Positions 1 to 5,152 are shown, counted from the stretch's first letter. The stretch is DNA of 8,067 nucleotides from Gemmatimonadota bacterium (GCA_027294815.1 JAPULP010000213.1:1-8067), one strand, 5' to 3'. Translations and numbers: made by a program. Notes: generated by a model not told the origin, from the letters alone.

Positions 1-91
1 GCGGCAGCGGGAAGCTGGAAGTGGCGACATTCTTCACCCAGCTAGTCCACCTTTGCACAATGCGATGACATATGAGAAGAGAGCAGAGCCC

Positions 92-127
92 TTTTTTGAC
101 AGGATAAACAGGATACACAGGATAAAC
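92..127. repeat. Three 9-bp tandem repeats (ACAGGATA-N), left arm
   Basis: A run of six T is followed by G and then three head-to-tail 9-mers: ACAGGATAA (99-107), ACAGGATAC (108-116) and ACAGGATAA (117-125). The reverse complement of the unit recurs at 216-231, so the two clusters could pair as arms of a loose hairpin around about 90 bp. Both arms are bordered on the outside by a T-run or A-run (TTTTTT at 92-97, AAAA at 233-236), as in an inverted-repeat element. No gene lies inside. Confidence 0.7.
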
Positions 128-215
128 GTGTCGTTCTCTGAACGCGTTTACTCTTCGCTTCACTTCGACCTTTCTTGGACCGAAATGCAAGAGTAGTTCT
201 AATTCACACGACAAT

Positions 216-236
216 ATCCTGTCATCCTGTCCAAAA
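216..236. repeat. Two 8-bp tandem repeats (ATCCTGTC), right arm
   Basis: ATCCTGTC occurs twice in tandem (216-223 and 224-231), followed by C and four A. Its reverse complement, GACAGGAT, matches the core of the left-arm units at 92-127. The period is 8 bp here and 9 bp on the left, so pairing of the full arms would leave bulges. The cluster lies just downstream of the DUF72 gene, so the arms could fold in that gene's 3' transcript. That role is inference only. Confidence 0.65.
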
Positions 237-246
237 CCTCTCACCC

Positions 247-264
247 TCCGCGGTCTCTGCGGTG
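247..264. repeat. Imperfect 9-bp duplication TCCGCGGTC / TCTGCGGTG
   Basis: Two adjacent 9-mers agree at 7 of 9 positions (247-255 and 256-264). Together with the ATCCTGTC cluster 16 bp to the left, they form a composite of short periodic sequences with no coding potential in keeping with the neighbours. I recall similar GCGGT-rich doublets in intergenic DNA of several GC-rich environmental phyla, but I cannot verify this here. Confidence 0.45.
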
Positions 265-301
265 AATGCGTTACCGCAATTGCGACCCAAAGAGGACTAG
301 T

Positions 302-1099
302 TTACTTGCGCAAGGCAACCGGCTCCATCGGTTGTTGTCCAATCAATCGCTGCATCTCGCGCACACTATGAGGACTATGTCCCTGAAATTGATTGTTGAA
401 ATACCCGTAAACCGTAGTCACCCGTTCTGGTATTGCTTCGAACGCTTCGACCCACGCGACCAGGTCCATATCCCTATCAATTTGCGGCTTTGAAAAATCG
501 GTAACCCTACAATCCAGACCCATCCACCTCATGTAGCAGAAGTCGGCAGTCGGGTCCGCCATCAATTCCAACATCTTCGATCGCTTGATCCAGCGGCCGT
601 CCACCAACGTCAGCGCAATGTTCAATTCCCGGAGCAAGTCGAGCGTTTCGTCCGTCAGCCACGCTGCATGCCGAAACTCGACTGCCCATTGAATGTCGCT
701 CGGAAGCCGCGACACGAAGTTCTTGAACGTTGACACGGCGTCCGGCGTGGGGAGAAAGTCCGGCGGAAGTTGCACCAACACCGGCCCCAAAGCCGTTTCT
801 AATTCCCGGATACGCTCGACGAAGCGGTTGAGCGCAGCGTCCGTGCCAATCAGGCGCGTCGTGTGTGTGATTTGCTGGGGGACTTTGAGCGCAAAGAGAA
901 AGTCTCCCGGAACTTCCTCTCGCCACGAGCGCAACACCGGAGCCGCCGGGATTGCGTAAAAGGATGAAGCGACTTCGATCGTCGAAAACATCCTGCCGTA
1001 GAGTTGAAGCATCTCCGCCGTATCCGTATCCGGCGGATAGAAGGGTCCAATCCATGCTCGGAAATTCCAGCTCTGCGTCCCGAAACGAAATTCGGTCAC
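302..1099 (-). CDS. DUF72 family protein (YecE-like)
   Basis: A 265-residue protein of the DUF72 family, which has a TIM-barrel-like fold and no settled function. Diagnostic stretches appear in the family order: GTQSWNFRAWIGPFYP near residues 7-22, EVASSFYAIP at 42-51, FALKVPQQITHT at 69-80, LGPVLVQLPPDF at 104-115, VEFRHAAW at 140-147, YMRWMGLD at 189-196 and YGYFNNQFQGHS at 231-242. Length is normal for the family. The start is GTG, placed so that GTGA overlaps the stop of the upstream SnoaL-like gene by 4 bp, with a GAGG about 8 bases before it. The two genes are therefore probably co-transcribed and translationally coupled. No catalytic role can be assigned from sequence. Confidence 0.95.
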   Translation of the reverse strand: MTEFRFGTQSWNFRAWIGPFYPPDTDTAEMLQLYGRMFSTIEVASSFYAIPAAPVLRSWREEVPGDFLFALKVPQQITHTTRLIGTDAALNRFVERIRELETALGPVLVQLPPDFLPTPDAVSTFKNFVSRLPSDIQWAVEFRHAAWLTDETLDLLRELNIALTLVDGRWIKRSKMLELMADPTADFCYMRWMGLDCRVTDFSKPQIDRDMDLVAWVEAFEAIPERVTTVYGYFNNQFQGHSPHSVREMQRLIGQQPMEPVALRK

Positions 1100-1506
1100 G
1101 TGTTTGCCTCGTCACCCGCTGCACGATGCCAATACATTCGCATCTCGGAAATTTGATCTCCTGCCGTTTCGCAGAACAACGCGCCACGAACATCCAACCA
1201 CTCTCCGGTCCGGCGCCGTCGGAACCTGCATCGAAACTCCACCGAAAACCACGCCGGACCAGCAACAAAGATCTCACCGCTCTTGAACGTGATCTCGGCC
1301 TGCTCGCGGGGAATGTCCTTCCAATATCGCTGAATCGCGTCGCGGCCACGAAGTGGGGTGACAAAGGGATCGGGCATGAACACCGCGTCCTCCGTAAAGA
1401 GCGCAGCCAACCGCTCGGCCGCACCTTTTTCCCAACCCTTGCCAAACTCGTCTATCAGTCGTTCGTATTGCTCCGAGGGCGGGGGCTCGGGGGTTCGAGA
1501 TTCCAA
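1096..1506 (-). CDS. SnoaL/NTF2-like fold protein (DUF4440-type)
   Basis: A 136-residue single-domain protein with the pattern of the NTF2-like superfamily: an N-terminal helix rich in charged residues (YERLIDEFGKGWEKGAAERLAALF, about 14-37), then FTEDAVFMPDPFVTPLRGRDAIQRYW (37-62), and beta strands ending in ISEMRMYWHRA (119-129). In this family such domains serve as small-molecule enzymes or binding modules, and this one has no diagnostic active site. The start is TTG at 1506-1504. It is well supported because GAAGGAG lies 5 bases upstream, with no better in-frame ATG near it. The gene is first in a two-gene unit with the DUF72 gene and diverges from the nucleoside hydrolase across 74 bp. 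The exact role is unknown. Confidence 0.85.
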   Translation of the reverse strand: MESRTPEPPPSEQYERLIDEFGKGWEKGAAERLAALFTEDAVFMPDPFVTPLRGRDAIQRYWKDIPREQAEITFKSGEIFVAGPAWFSVEFRCRFRRRRTGEWLDVRGALFCETAGDQISEMRMYWHRAAGDEANT

Positions 1507-1580
1507 GCTGTCTCCTTCATTCTATTTCGCTATAGCTTAGGACCACGACAATCCAGCCGCCAGCCGGCGCGGGGAGGGCA
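1507..1580. promoter_or_regulatory. Divergent promoter region with GCTATAGC palindrome
   Basis: These 74 bases must serve both the SnoaL/DUF72 unit and the nucleoside hydrolase unit. An 8-bp perfect palindrome, GCTATAGC, at 1529-1536 contains TATAGC on either strand, a possible -10 element in both directions. On the minus strand it would leave a short leader containing AAGGAG before the TTG start. No convincing -35 at 16-18 bp is seen on either side, so this is only a candidate. GGGGAGGG at 1571-1578 is a purine-rich SD very close to the GTG start at 1581. Confidence 0.3.
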
Positions 1581-2543
1581 GTGAGGCCACCACGCCGAGT
1601 CATCATCGACAGCGATCCGGGGATCGACGATGTCGTCGCTATCACGTTGGCGGCGCGCTCTCCCGAGATCAACCTAATCGCGGTGACCACCACCTATGGC
1701 ACGGCCCCGCTGGCCCTGACTACCCGCAACGCCCATCTCGCCCTGCGGCTCGCCGGCCGTCCCGACATACCGGTGCTGCCGGGGGCCGATCGGCCACGCT
1801 CGAGGATCTTCGCCACGGCCCCCGCCGCCGAAACGCACGGCGAATCGGGAGTGGGCTACGCGCCGGTACCGCCCGCCGTACCCCGGCAGCCGGCACCGCA
1901 GCGAGACGTGCTCGTGGAACTGCTCAGACGAGTCCCGCCACCTGTCACCCTGCTGACCTTGGGCCCCCTGACCAACCTCGCGAACGCCCTTGAAAGCGAC
2001 CGGGCACTTGTGACCCGCCATGTGCAGTGCCACATCGGCATGTTCGGAGCCTTGCACGAACGCGGCGCGGCCGATCGGTGGGCCGACTTCAACTGCTGGT
2101 GTGATCCGGACGCCACGGAACGGGTCATCAACAGTGAATTGCCCACACACATGGTCGGGCTGGACGCTACGAGGCAACTGATCGTGACCGCGGATGAAGT
2201 GGCCCGTCTCGCCGAAGCACCAGATGCCTTGACCCGATGGCTGGCGGCGGCACTACTCTTCTACGTGGAGTCGCACCGCCGCATGCGGGGCTTGGACGGC
2301 TGCTTCGTCCACGATGTGCTCCCGACGGCCGAAATCCTAGGGCCTGGGACACTTCGTTTTCAAAGCAGGAACGTTCTGGTCGATCTTGACGAGAGCGAAC
2401 GGCGCGGGCATACAACAGAGGGCGGAACCTCGACCATTCAGACGGCGATATCCGTCGATACTCGCCGAATACGGCATCTGCTCACGAGAGTGTTCGGTCA
2501 GGGATGGCGCGAACTGGGAGATAGGATGGGACTAGATGAGTAA
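1581..2543 (+). CDS. Nucleoside hydrolase, IUNH family
   Basis: A 320-residue member of the inosine-uridine-preferring nucleoside hydrolase family, which cleaves the N-glycosidic bond of ribonucleosides to free base and ribose using a bound calcium. The calcium-binding signature IIDSDPGIDDVVA is at residues 8-20 (Asp10, Asp12, Asp15, Asp16). Further family marks are the TRNA of helix 2 (48-51), HGESGVG (86-92), TLLTLGPLTNLA (124-134), ADFNCWCDPDAT (168-179) and VHDVLPTA (243-250), where His244 and Asp245 match the catalytic His and a metal-binding Asp. Two variants stand out. The usual GN after the VTT strand is GT (40-41), and the usual GGA...GN of the sugar pocket is FGA...RG. Base preference cannot be told. 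The start is GTG just after GGGGAGGG. The stop overlaps the next gene by 8 bp. Purine salvage is the likely role. Confidence 0.9.
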   Translation: MRPPRRVIIDSDPGIDDVVAITLAARSPEINLIAVTTTYGTAPLALTTRNAHLALRLAGRPDIPVLPGADRPRSRIFATAPAAETHGESGVGYAPVPPAVPRQPAPQRDVLVELLRRVPPPVTLLTLGPLTNLANALESDRALVTRHVQCHIGMFGALHERGAADRWADFNCWCDPDATERVINSELPTHMVGLDATRQLIVTADEVARLAEAPDALTRWLAAALLFYVESHRRMRGLDGCFVHDVLPTAEILGPGTLRFQSRNVLVDLDESERRGHTTEGGTSTIQTAISVDTRRIRHLLTRVFGQGWRELGDRMGLDE

Positions 2544-3492
2544 CGGACAGGTGCGGGTAGCAGTCATCGGCACAGGAGAAACCGGACGAGGATGGGCGGC
2601 GCTCGTGGCTGCTGCGGGGTGGCCGGTCACGATTTATGACAATCACGGCGCCGACCCCGGGGACGCCCCCGCCGAAATCGCCCAGCGAGCGCGCCGGTTG
2701 GTCGAGCTGCATCGGGCAACCAGCGACACCGTCGAGAACGGGCTCGAGCTCATGACCGTCGGGCGGAGCCTTCTCGAGGCCTGTCGTGATGCCCAATGGG
2801 TCATTTCAGCCATACGAGAGGACGTGAAAACAAAGCAAAGACTCATCGAGTCCCTCGAAACCGCGGCGCCGGAAGCGCGCGTCGTATCGAGCTCCTCCAC
2901 GGCCATCACCCCGAAACAACTCGTTGCCCGCGCCGCGCGACCTGAACGATGCATGATCGTCCATCCCCTGCACCCGCCCGAACTGATTCCGTTGGTGGAG
3001 GTCGTCCCGGGAGCACAGGCGGACCCCGTACTGATCGAACTCGTGAAGGGATGGCTTCGGGCGTTGGGCCGCGTACCGGTTCTGGTCAAGAAACCCGTAC
3101 TGGGTAACGTCGTCGGTCGCATCTCCGCCGCGGTGTGGCGCGAGGCGATTGATTTGGTTCTCACCGGTGTCATCGACGTGGACGATCTCGATCGCGCGAT
3201 TTCACTCGGGCCGGCGCTGGGATGGGCGGCGGCGGGACCACACTTGAGCTATCGCCTCAACTCCGGCAACGAGGGGTTCGCACAGTTCTTCCAGCACCTT
3301 CATCAAACTTTCGGACCGGTTTGGAGCGACCTGGCGTCATGGGGCCAACTCACACCCGAGCAGCAACAGGCCATGACCGGTCAGATTGAGCGAGCCTATC
3401 AAGGAAAGCTCGACACGATTCGAGAAGCGAGGGATCGACGGTTGGCGGCAATTCTGAAAGGGATCGAAGACGTAAAAAGTGCTGAGGAGTGA
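2536..3492 (+). CDS. 3-hydroxyacyl-CoA dehydrogenase family oxidoreductase (lambda-crystallin/L-gulonate dehydrogenase-like)
   Basis: A 318-residue NAD-dependent dehydrogenase. The N-terminal Rossmann fold shows AVIGTGETGRGWA (9-21) and ends its second strand with Asp35, which favours NAD over NADP. SSSSTAI (118-124) and HPLHPPELIPLVEVVP (143-158) give a Ser, His143 and Glu155 in the catalytic positions of the 3-hydroxyacyl-CoA dehydrogenase superfamily. The closest pattern I recognise is lambda-crystallin, L-gulonate 3-dehydrogenase or carnitine dehydrogenase, with GVIDVDDLDRAIS and a conserved GPALGWAAAGP region (211-235). Two departures are clear. The usual HPxNPP is HPLHPP (His146), and the usual GFxxNR is GNVVGR (190-195), so the conserved active-site Asn is Gly194. 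The start is ATG with AGGA 9 bases upstream, inside the end of the nucleoside hydrolase gene. Coupled expression is expected. The substrate is unknown. Confidence 0.85.
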   Translation: MSNGQVRVAVIGTGETGRGWAALVAAAGWPVTIYDNHGADPGDAPAEIAQRARRLVELHRATSDTVENGLELMTVGRSLLEACRDAQWVISAIREDVKTKQRLIESLETAAPEARVVSSSSTAITPKQLVARAARPERCMIVHPLHPPELIPLVEVVPGAQADPVLIELVKGWLRALGRVPVLVKKPVLGNVVGRISAAVWREAIDLVLTGVIDVDDLDRAISLGPALGWAAAGPHLSYRLNSGNEGFAQFFQHLHQTFGPVWSDLASWGQLTPEQQQAMTGQIERAYQGKLDTIREARDRRLAAILKGIEDVKSAEE

Positions 3493-3493
3493 G

Positions 3494-4186
3494 CTATTTC
3501 GCGTCCCCCCCGCTTCTTTCACACTGCAACGAGTTGGCCAGTTCGTATCCAATGACTTCTTCGCGGCCACCCTCCAACCGGATCGTCAACGGACCATGAA
3601 ACGGTTGTCGGGCGACGACGTCGAACGCGACGCCCGGGCGAAGACCGAGGGACGCAATAAACCGTAGCCGTTCCGAGTCCTTGTCCCCCACCATCCTGAG
3701 TTGACCCGCCGACCCGACATCGAGGTCGGTCATCGGTACGTAATGGATTGTTTCGATTTCGCCATCAGGAGTGGGTATAGGGGCGCCGTGGGGATCGTGA
3801 GAGGGACGACCGAGTGCCTGGTCCATGCGATCGATGAGGGCGTCGGACACCGCGTGCTCCAAACGTTCGGCCTCCTGGTGAACGTTGTGCCAATCGTACT
3901 CCAGTTGCTCGATCAAATACGATTCGATGATTCGATGACGGCGCAATATGCGGAGTGCTTGGTGCTGACCGGCCTCCGTCAGCCGAACGCCGCGGTATCG
4001 GGAGTGCTCCAACAGTCCCGCCTCGGCCAGTCGCTTCACCATCCCACTGACCGACGGGGGCGCGATCGCCAGGGCCTCAGCAATGGCGCTCGTTTGCGCC
4101 GAGCCCGAATCCGCCTCGAGCTTGTAGATCACCTTGAGGTAATCCTCAATCGATCGCGACAGGCCCTTGCCCACCGAAGCCTTCAT
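3494..4186 (-). CDS. DtxR/MntR-family metal-dependent repressor
   Basis: A 230-residue regulator with the three-part DtxR layout: winged helix (about 9-72, SIEDYLKVIYKL... PPSVSGMVKRLAEAGLLEHSRYRGVRLTEAG split across it), dimerisation and metal-binding helices (about 75-122), and a C-terminal SH3-like/FeoA domain (about 152-222). Candidate metal ligands are Asp15, His84, Glu88, His103, Glu107, Glu110 and His111. The Asp at the DtxR Met10 position and the Glu at the Cys102 position resemble manganese-sensing MntR, but the position of MntR Glu11 is Lys18. The ATG at 4186 is preferred over an in-frame TTG at 4222, because the DtxR domain begins right after it and an operator-like palindrome lies between the two. 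It sits 60 bp downstream of the Nudix gene on the same strand. No metal transporter is nearby. Confidence 0.9.
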   Translation of the reverse strand: MKASVGKGLSRSIEDYLKVIYKLEADSGSAQTSAIAEALAIAPPSVSGMVKRLAEAGLLEHSRYRGVRLTEAGQHQALRILRRHRIIESYLIEQLEYDWHNVHQEAERLEHAVSDALIDRMDQALGRPSHDPHGAPIPTPDGEIETIHYVPMTDLDVGSAGQLRMVGDKDSERLRFIASLGLRPGVAFDVVARQPFHGPLTIRLEGGREEVIGYELANSLQCERSGGDAK

Positions 4187-4193
4187 AAATTGG

Positions 4194-4222
4194 AATTTAA
4201 CCTTGCCTAAACTAGAATCCAA
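4194..4222 (-). promoter_or_regulatory. Candidate promoter of the DtxR-type gene
   Basis: Read on the minus strand, TTGGAT (4222-4217) and TAAATT (4199-4194) are separated by 17 bases, a sigma-70-like arrangement. Transcription would then begin only a few bases before the ATG at 4186, giving an almost leaderless message. This agrees with the absence of an SD close to that ATG. The match is modest (4 of 6 at -10) and was found by eye. Confidence 0.4.
4196..4211 (-). promoter_or_regulatory. Candidate DtxR/MntR operator
   Basis: The minus strand reads TTTAGGCAAGGTTAAA, two 7-bp arms around a 2-bp spacer that agree at 5 of 7 positions as an inverted repeat. The TTTAGG...TTAAA style recalls operators of the DtxR/IdeR/MntR family (for example TTAGGTTAG...CTAACCTAA), although the identity is loose. 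It covers the spacer and -10 of the candidate promoter, so a bound repressor would block its own gene. Autoregulation is inferred from position and shape only. Confidence 0.45.
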
Positions 4223-4246
4223 CCACCGAACAACCTTGGATCCGTG

Positions 4247-4852
4247 TCAGGCAAGGAGGTCCAGGAGCGGGCTGACGATCCGGTGTGTCATCCCCCAGAT
4301 CACCTGGCCGTCCACAACGAACGCCTCGACCGTGCGTTTCCCGCCCCCGCCCCCGCCCCCGCCCCCACCCCCGGCCCCGCTCCCGACCTCGATCTCGACC
4401 ACCCCAGCGGAGTCCCGGAGGGTGCCGAGCGAAGCCCACAGATGTGTCGCCACCTCATCAGTCGATGCGACCTCCGGGCGGTGCTGGAGCCCGAAGACGA
4501 ACGGCCTGACGACGACCGGCGGGAGGACTTTGATGTTGGGGAAGAGGTCGTCGAGTTCCCCCAGCAAAGCGTCCGGCAGCAACGCAATGCCGGTCTCCTC
4601 CAGCGTCTCGCGGCGAGCCGTGTCGAGCAGGGTCTCGTCCCCTTCTTCCCGTCTCCCGCCGGGAAAAGCCATGTGGCCCGACCATGGGTCACCGGCTCGT
4701 TCGGCCCGTCGAATGAACAGCAGCTCGATGTCGCCGCCTTGCGCCGGCACGAGAACGAGTGCCACGGCAGCCTGCCACGTGCCCGGTTCGTGCACGCGCC
4801 GCGGCGGGCTACGCTCGATTCGGGCCCTGATTTCCGAGAAGTTCGACATCAT
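4247..4852 (-). CDS. Nudix hydrolase, CoA-pyrophosphatase-like (NudL/NUDT8 type)
   Basis: A 201-residue Nudix protein that hydrolyses a nucleoside diphosphate linked to another group and needs Mg or Mn. The box runs from GG at 65-66 to RETLEETGI at 81-89, with Glu82, Glu85 and Glu86 as metal ligands. The spacing is one residue longer than the strict GX5E form, as in CoA pyrophosphatases. LLFIRRAERAGDPWSGHMAFPGG upstream (44-66, in two halves) also fits that group, though the strict UPF0035 pattern is not met. The C-terminal VIWGMTHRI (184-192) is typical. Residues 161-171 are eleven glycines in a loop between two strands, encoded by a GGGGGC-type repeat. The start is ATGATG at 4852. No SD is visible. 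CoA or a related dinucleotide is the likely substrate, but this is not certain. Confidence 0.85.
   Translation of the reverse strand: MMSNFSEIRARIERSPPRRVHEPGTWQAAVALVLVPAQGGDIELLFIRRAERAGDPWSGHMAFPGGRREEGDETLLDTARRETLEETGIALLPDALLGELDDLFPNIKVLPPVVVRPFVFGLQHRPEVASTDEVATHLWASLGTLRDSAGVVEIEVGSGAGGGGGGGGGGGKRTVEAFVVDGQVIWGMTHRIVSPLLDLLA
4340..4372 (-). repeat. Hexanucleotide (G5N) tract encoding eleven glycines
   Basis: The minus strand carries five runs of five G separated by single bases (T once, C otherwise), read as alternating GGG and GGC codons plus one GGT. The unit is 6 bp, so a gain or loss of one unit adds or removes two glycines without changing frame. Four or more G-runs with one-base loops are an ideal G-quadruplex motif on the coding strand and in the mRNA. 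The tract lies within the Nudix gene, after the Nudix box and before the conserved C-terminal strand. Confidence 0.85.
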
Positions 4853-4880
4853 TCATTTCGGAACGAAGAATGCATCGGTA

Positions 4881-4893
4881 GTGTTACAAACAC
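4881..4893. promoter_or_regulatory. Perfect 5+3+5 palindrome in divergent region
   Basis: GTGTT-ACA-AACAC lies about 30 bp upstream of the Nudix start and about 17 bp before the TATATT at 4910-4915 that may drive the small plus-strand gene. It has the size of a repressor half-site pair and could control one or both genes, but a 5-bp arm can arise by chance. No matching copy was noticed elsewhere in the window. Confidence 0.25.
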
Positions 4894-4909
4894 AGGCACC
4901 AAGTCGTTG

Positions 4910-4952
4910 TATATTGATGACAACGCAAGTTGGATTGGCCACAGCAAGGAGG
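4910..4952 (+). promoter_or_regulatory. Candidate -10 and strong SD of small membrane protein gene
   Basis: TATATT at 4910-4915 matches the -10 consensus at 5 of 6 positions. A transcript would begin near 4922 and carry AAGGAGG at 4946-4952, a complete anti-SD match, in a leader of about 36 bases. The -35 is weak: TTACAA at 4884-4889 is 20 bp away, too far. The strong SD is the main reason to believe that translation starts close to 4958. Confidence 0.4.
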
Positions 4953-4957
4953 CGCCT

Positions 4958-5110
4958 ATCTGGAACAAGTTTGCTGTCGGAATGTTGGCTATCGTCACAA
5001 TCGCAGCAGCTCGCGTGGTTCTCCGCCGCCAACAGCCGGCGGATGCGACCAGCGAAACAAAGACCGACGACGTCGAGGACGTCGCCAACCTGTACGCGGC
5101 CGGGCTCTAG
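4958..5110 (+). CDS. Small single-pass membrane protein, possible ATC start
   Basis: An open frame of 50 residues ending in TAG at 5108-5110. It reads xWNKF, then a hydrophobic segment AVGMLAIVTIAAARVVL (about 6-22), then RRQQ and an acidic, soluble tail (DATSETKTDDVEDVANLYAAGL). This is a sensible one-helix membrane protein with the tail probably in the cytoplasm. AAGGAGG lies 5 bases before an ATC at 4958, which is in this frame. No ATG, GTG or TTG stands at that distance. Alternatives are ATG at 4982 (42 residues, 29 bases from the SD) or TTG at 4907, which lies within the candidate -10 region. I do not recognise the family. It diverges from the Nudix gene and converges on the alpha/beta hydrolase. 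The start is uncertain, and an ATG-to-ATC change or error is possible. Confidence 0.45.
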   Translation: MWNKFAVGMLAIVTIAAARVVLRRQQPADATSETKTDDVEDVANLYAAGL

Positions 5111-5118
5111 CCACAAAC

Positions 5119-5152
5119 GGGGTGGGGGTGGGGGTGGCCGCCACGGGCGGCC
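5119..5152. terminator. G-run tract and 7-bp stem-loop between convergent genes
   Basis: GGCCGCC (5136-5142) and GGCGGCC (5146-5152) form a perfect stem with a 3-base loop, placed between the stop of the small plus-strand gene (5110) and the stop of the alpha/beta hydrolase (5168). It could act on both strands, but neither side has a proper T-run (CCCTCTTA on the plus side), so it is a weak terminator candidate. Just before it, 5119-5137 has runs of 4, 5, 5 and 2 G separated by single T, a near-quadruplex. Confidence 0.4.

Larger units (their letters stand above)
1..301. other. Gene-free left edge with short repeats
   Basis: No convincing coding frame is seen here. The stretch lies downstream of the DUF72 gene, whose TAA stop is at 302-304 on the minus strand. 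It is less GC-rich than the genes around it. It contains three 9-bp tandem ACAGGATA-type units at 99-125, two 8-bp ATCCTGTC units in inverted orientation at 216-231, and a 9-bp imperfect duplication (TCCGCGGTC / TCTGCGGTG) at 247-264. Bases 1-91 and 128-210 show nothing I can interpret. The window edge may hide the end of another gene to the left. Confidence 0.6.

Noticed and set aside
92..236. CRISPR array or tRNA-like structure
   Set aside because: The units are only 8-9 bp and directly adjacent with no spacers, and no cloverleaf can be drawn. No cas gene is in the window.
507..1445. 312-residue open frame on the minus strand
   Set aside because: It lies out of frame across both the DUF72 and SnoaL-like genes. 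Its composition (Arg, Ser and Gly rich, no motifs) is that of a shadow frame in GC-rich DNA.
4340..4372. Phase-variable on/off switch in the Nudix gene
   Set aside because: The repeat unit is 6 bp, so whole-unit slippage keeps the frame. Only single-base slips within a G5 run would switch it off, and nothing shows that this occurs.
4244..4957. Upstream extension of the small membrane protein frame (to a 288-residue product)
   Set aside because: The extension is the antisense of the Nudix gene, which has an intact Nudix box on the other strand. Only the part after the SD at 4946-4952 looks coding.
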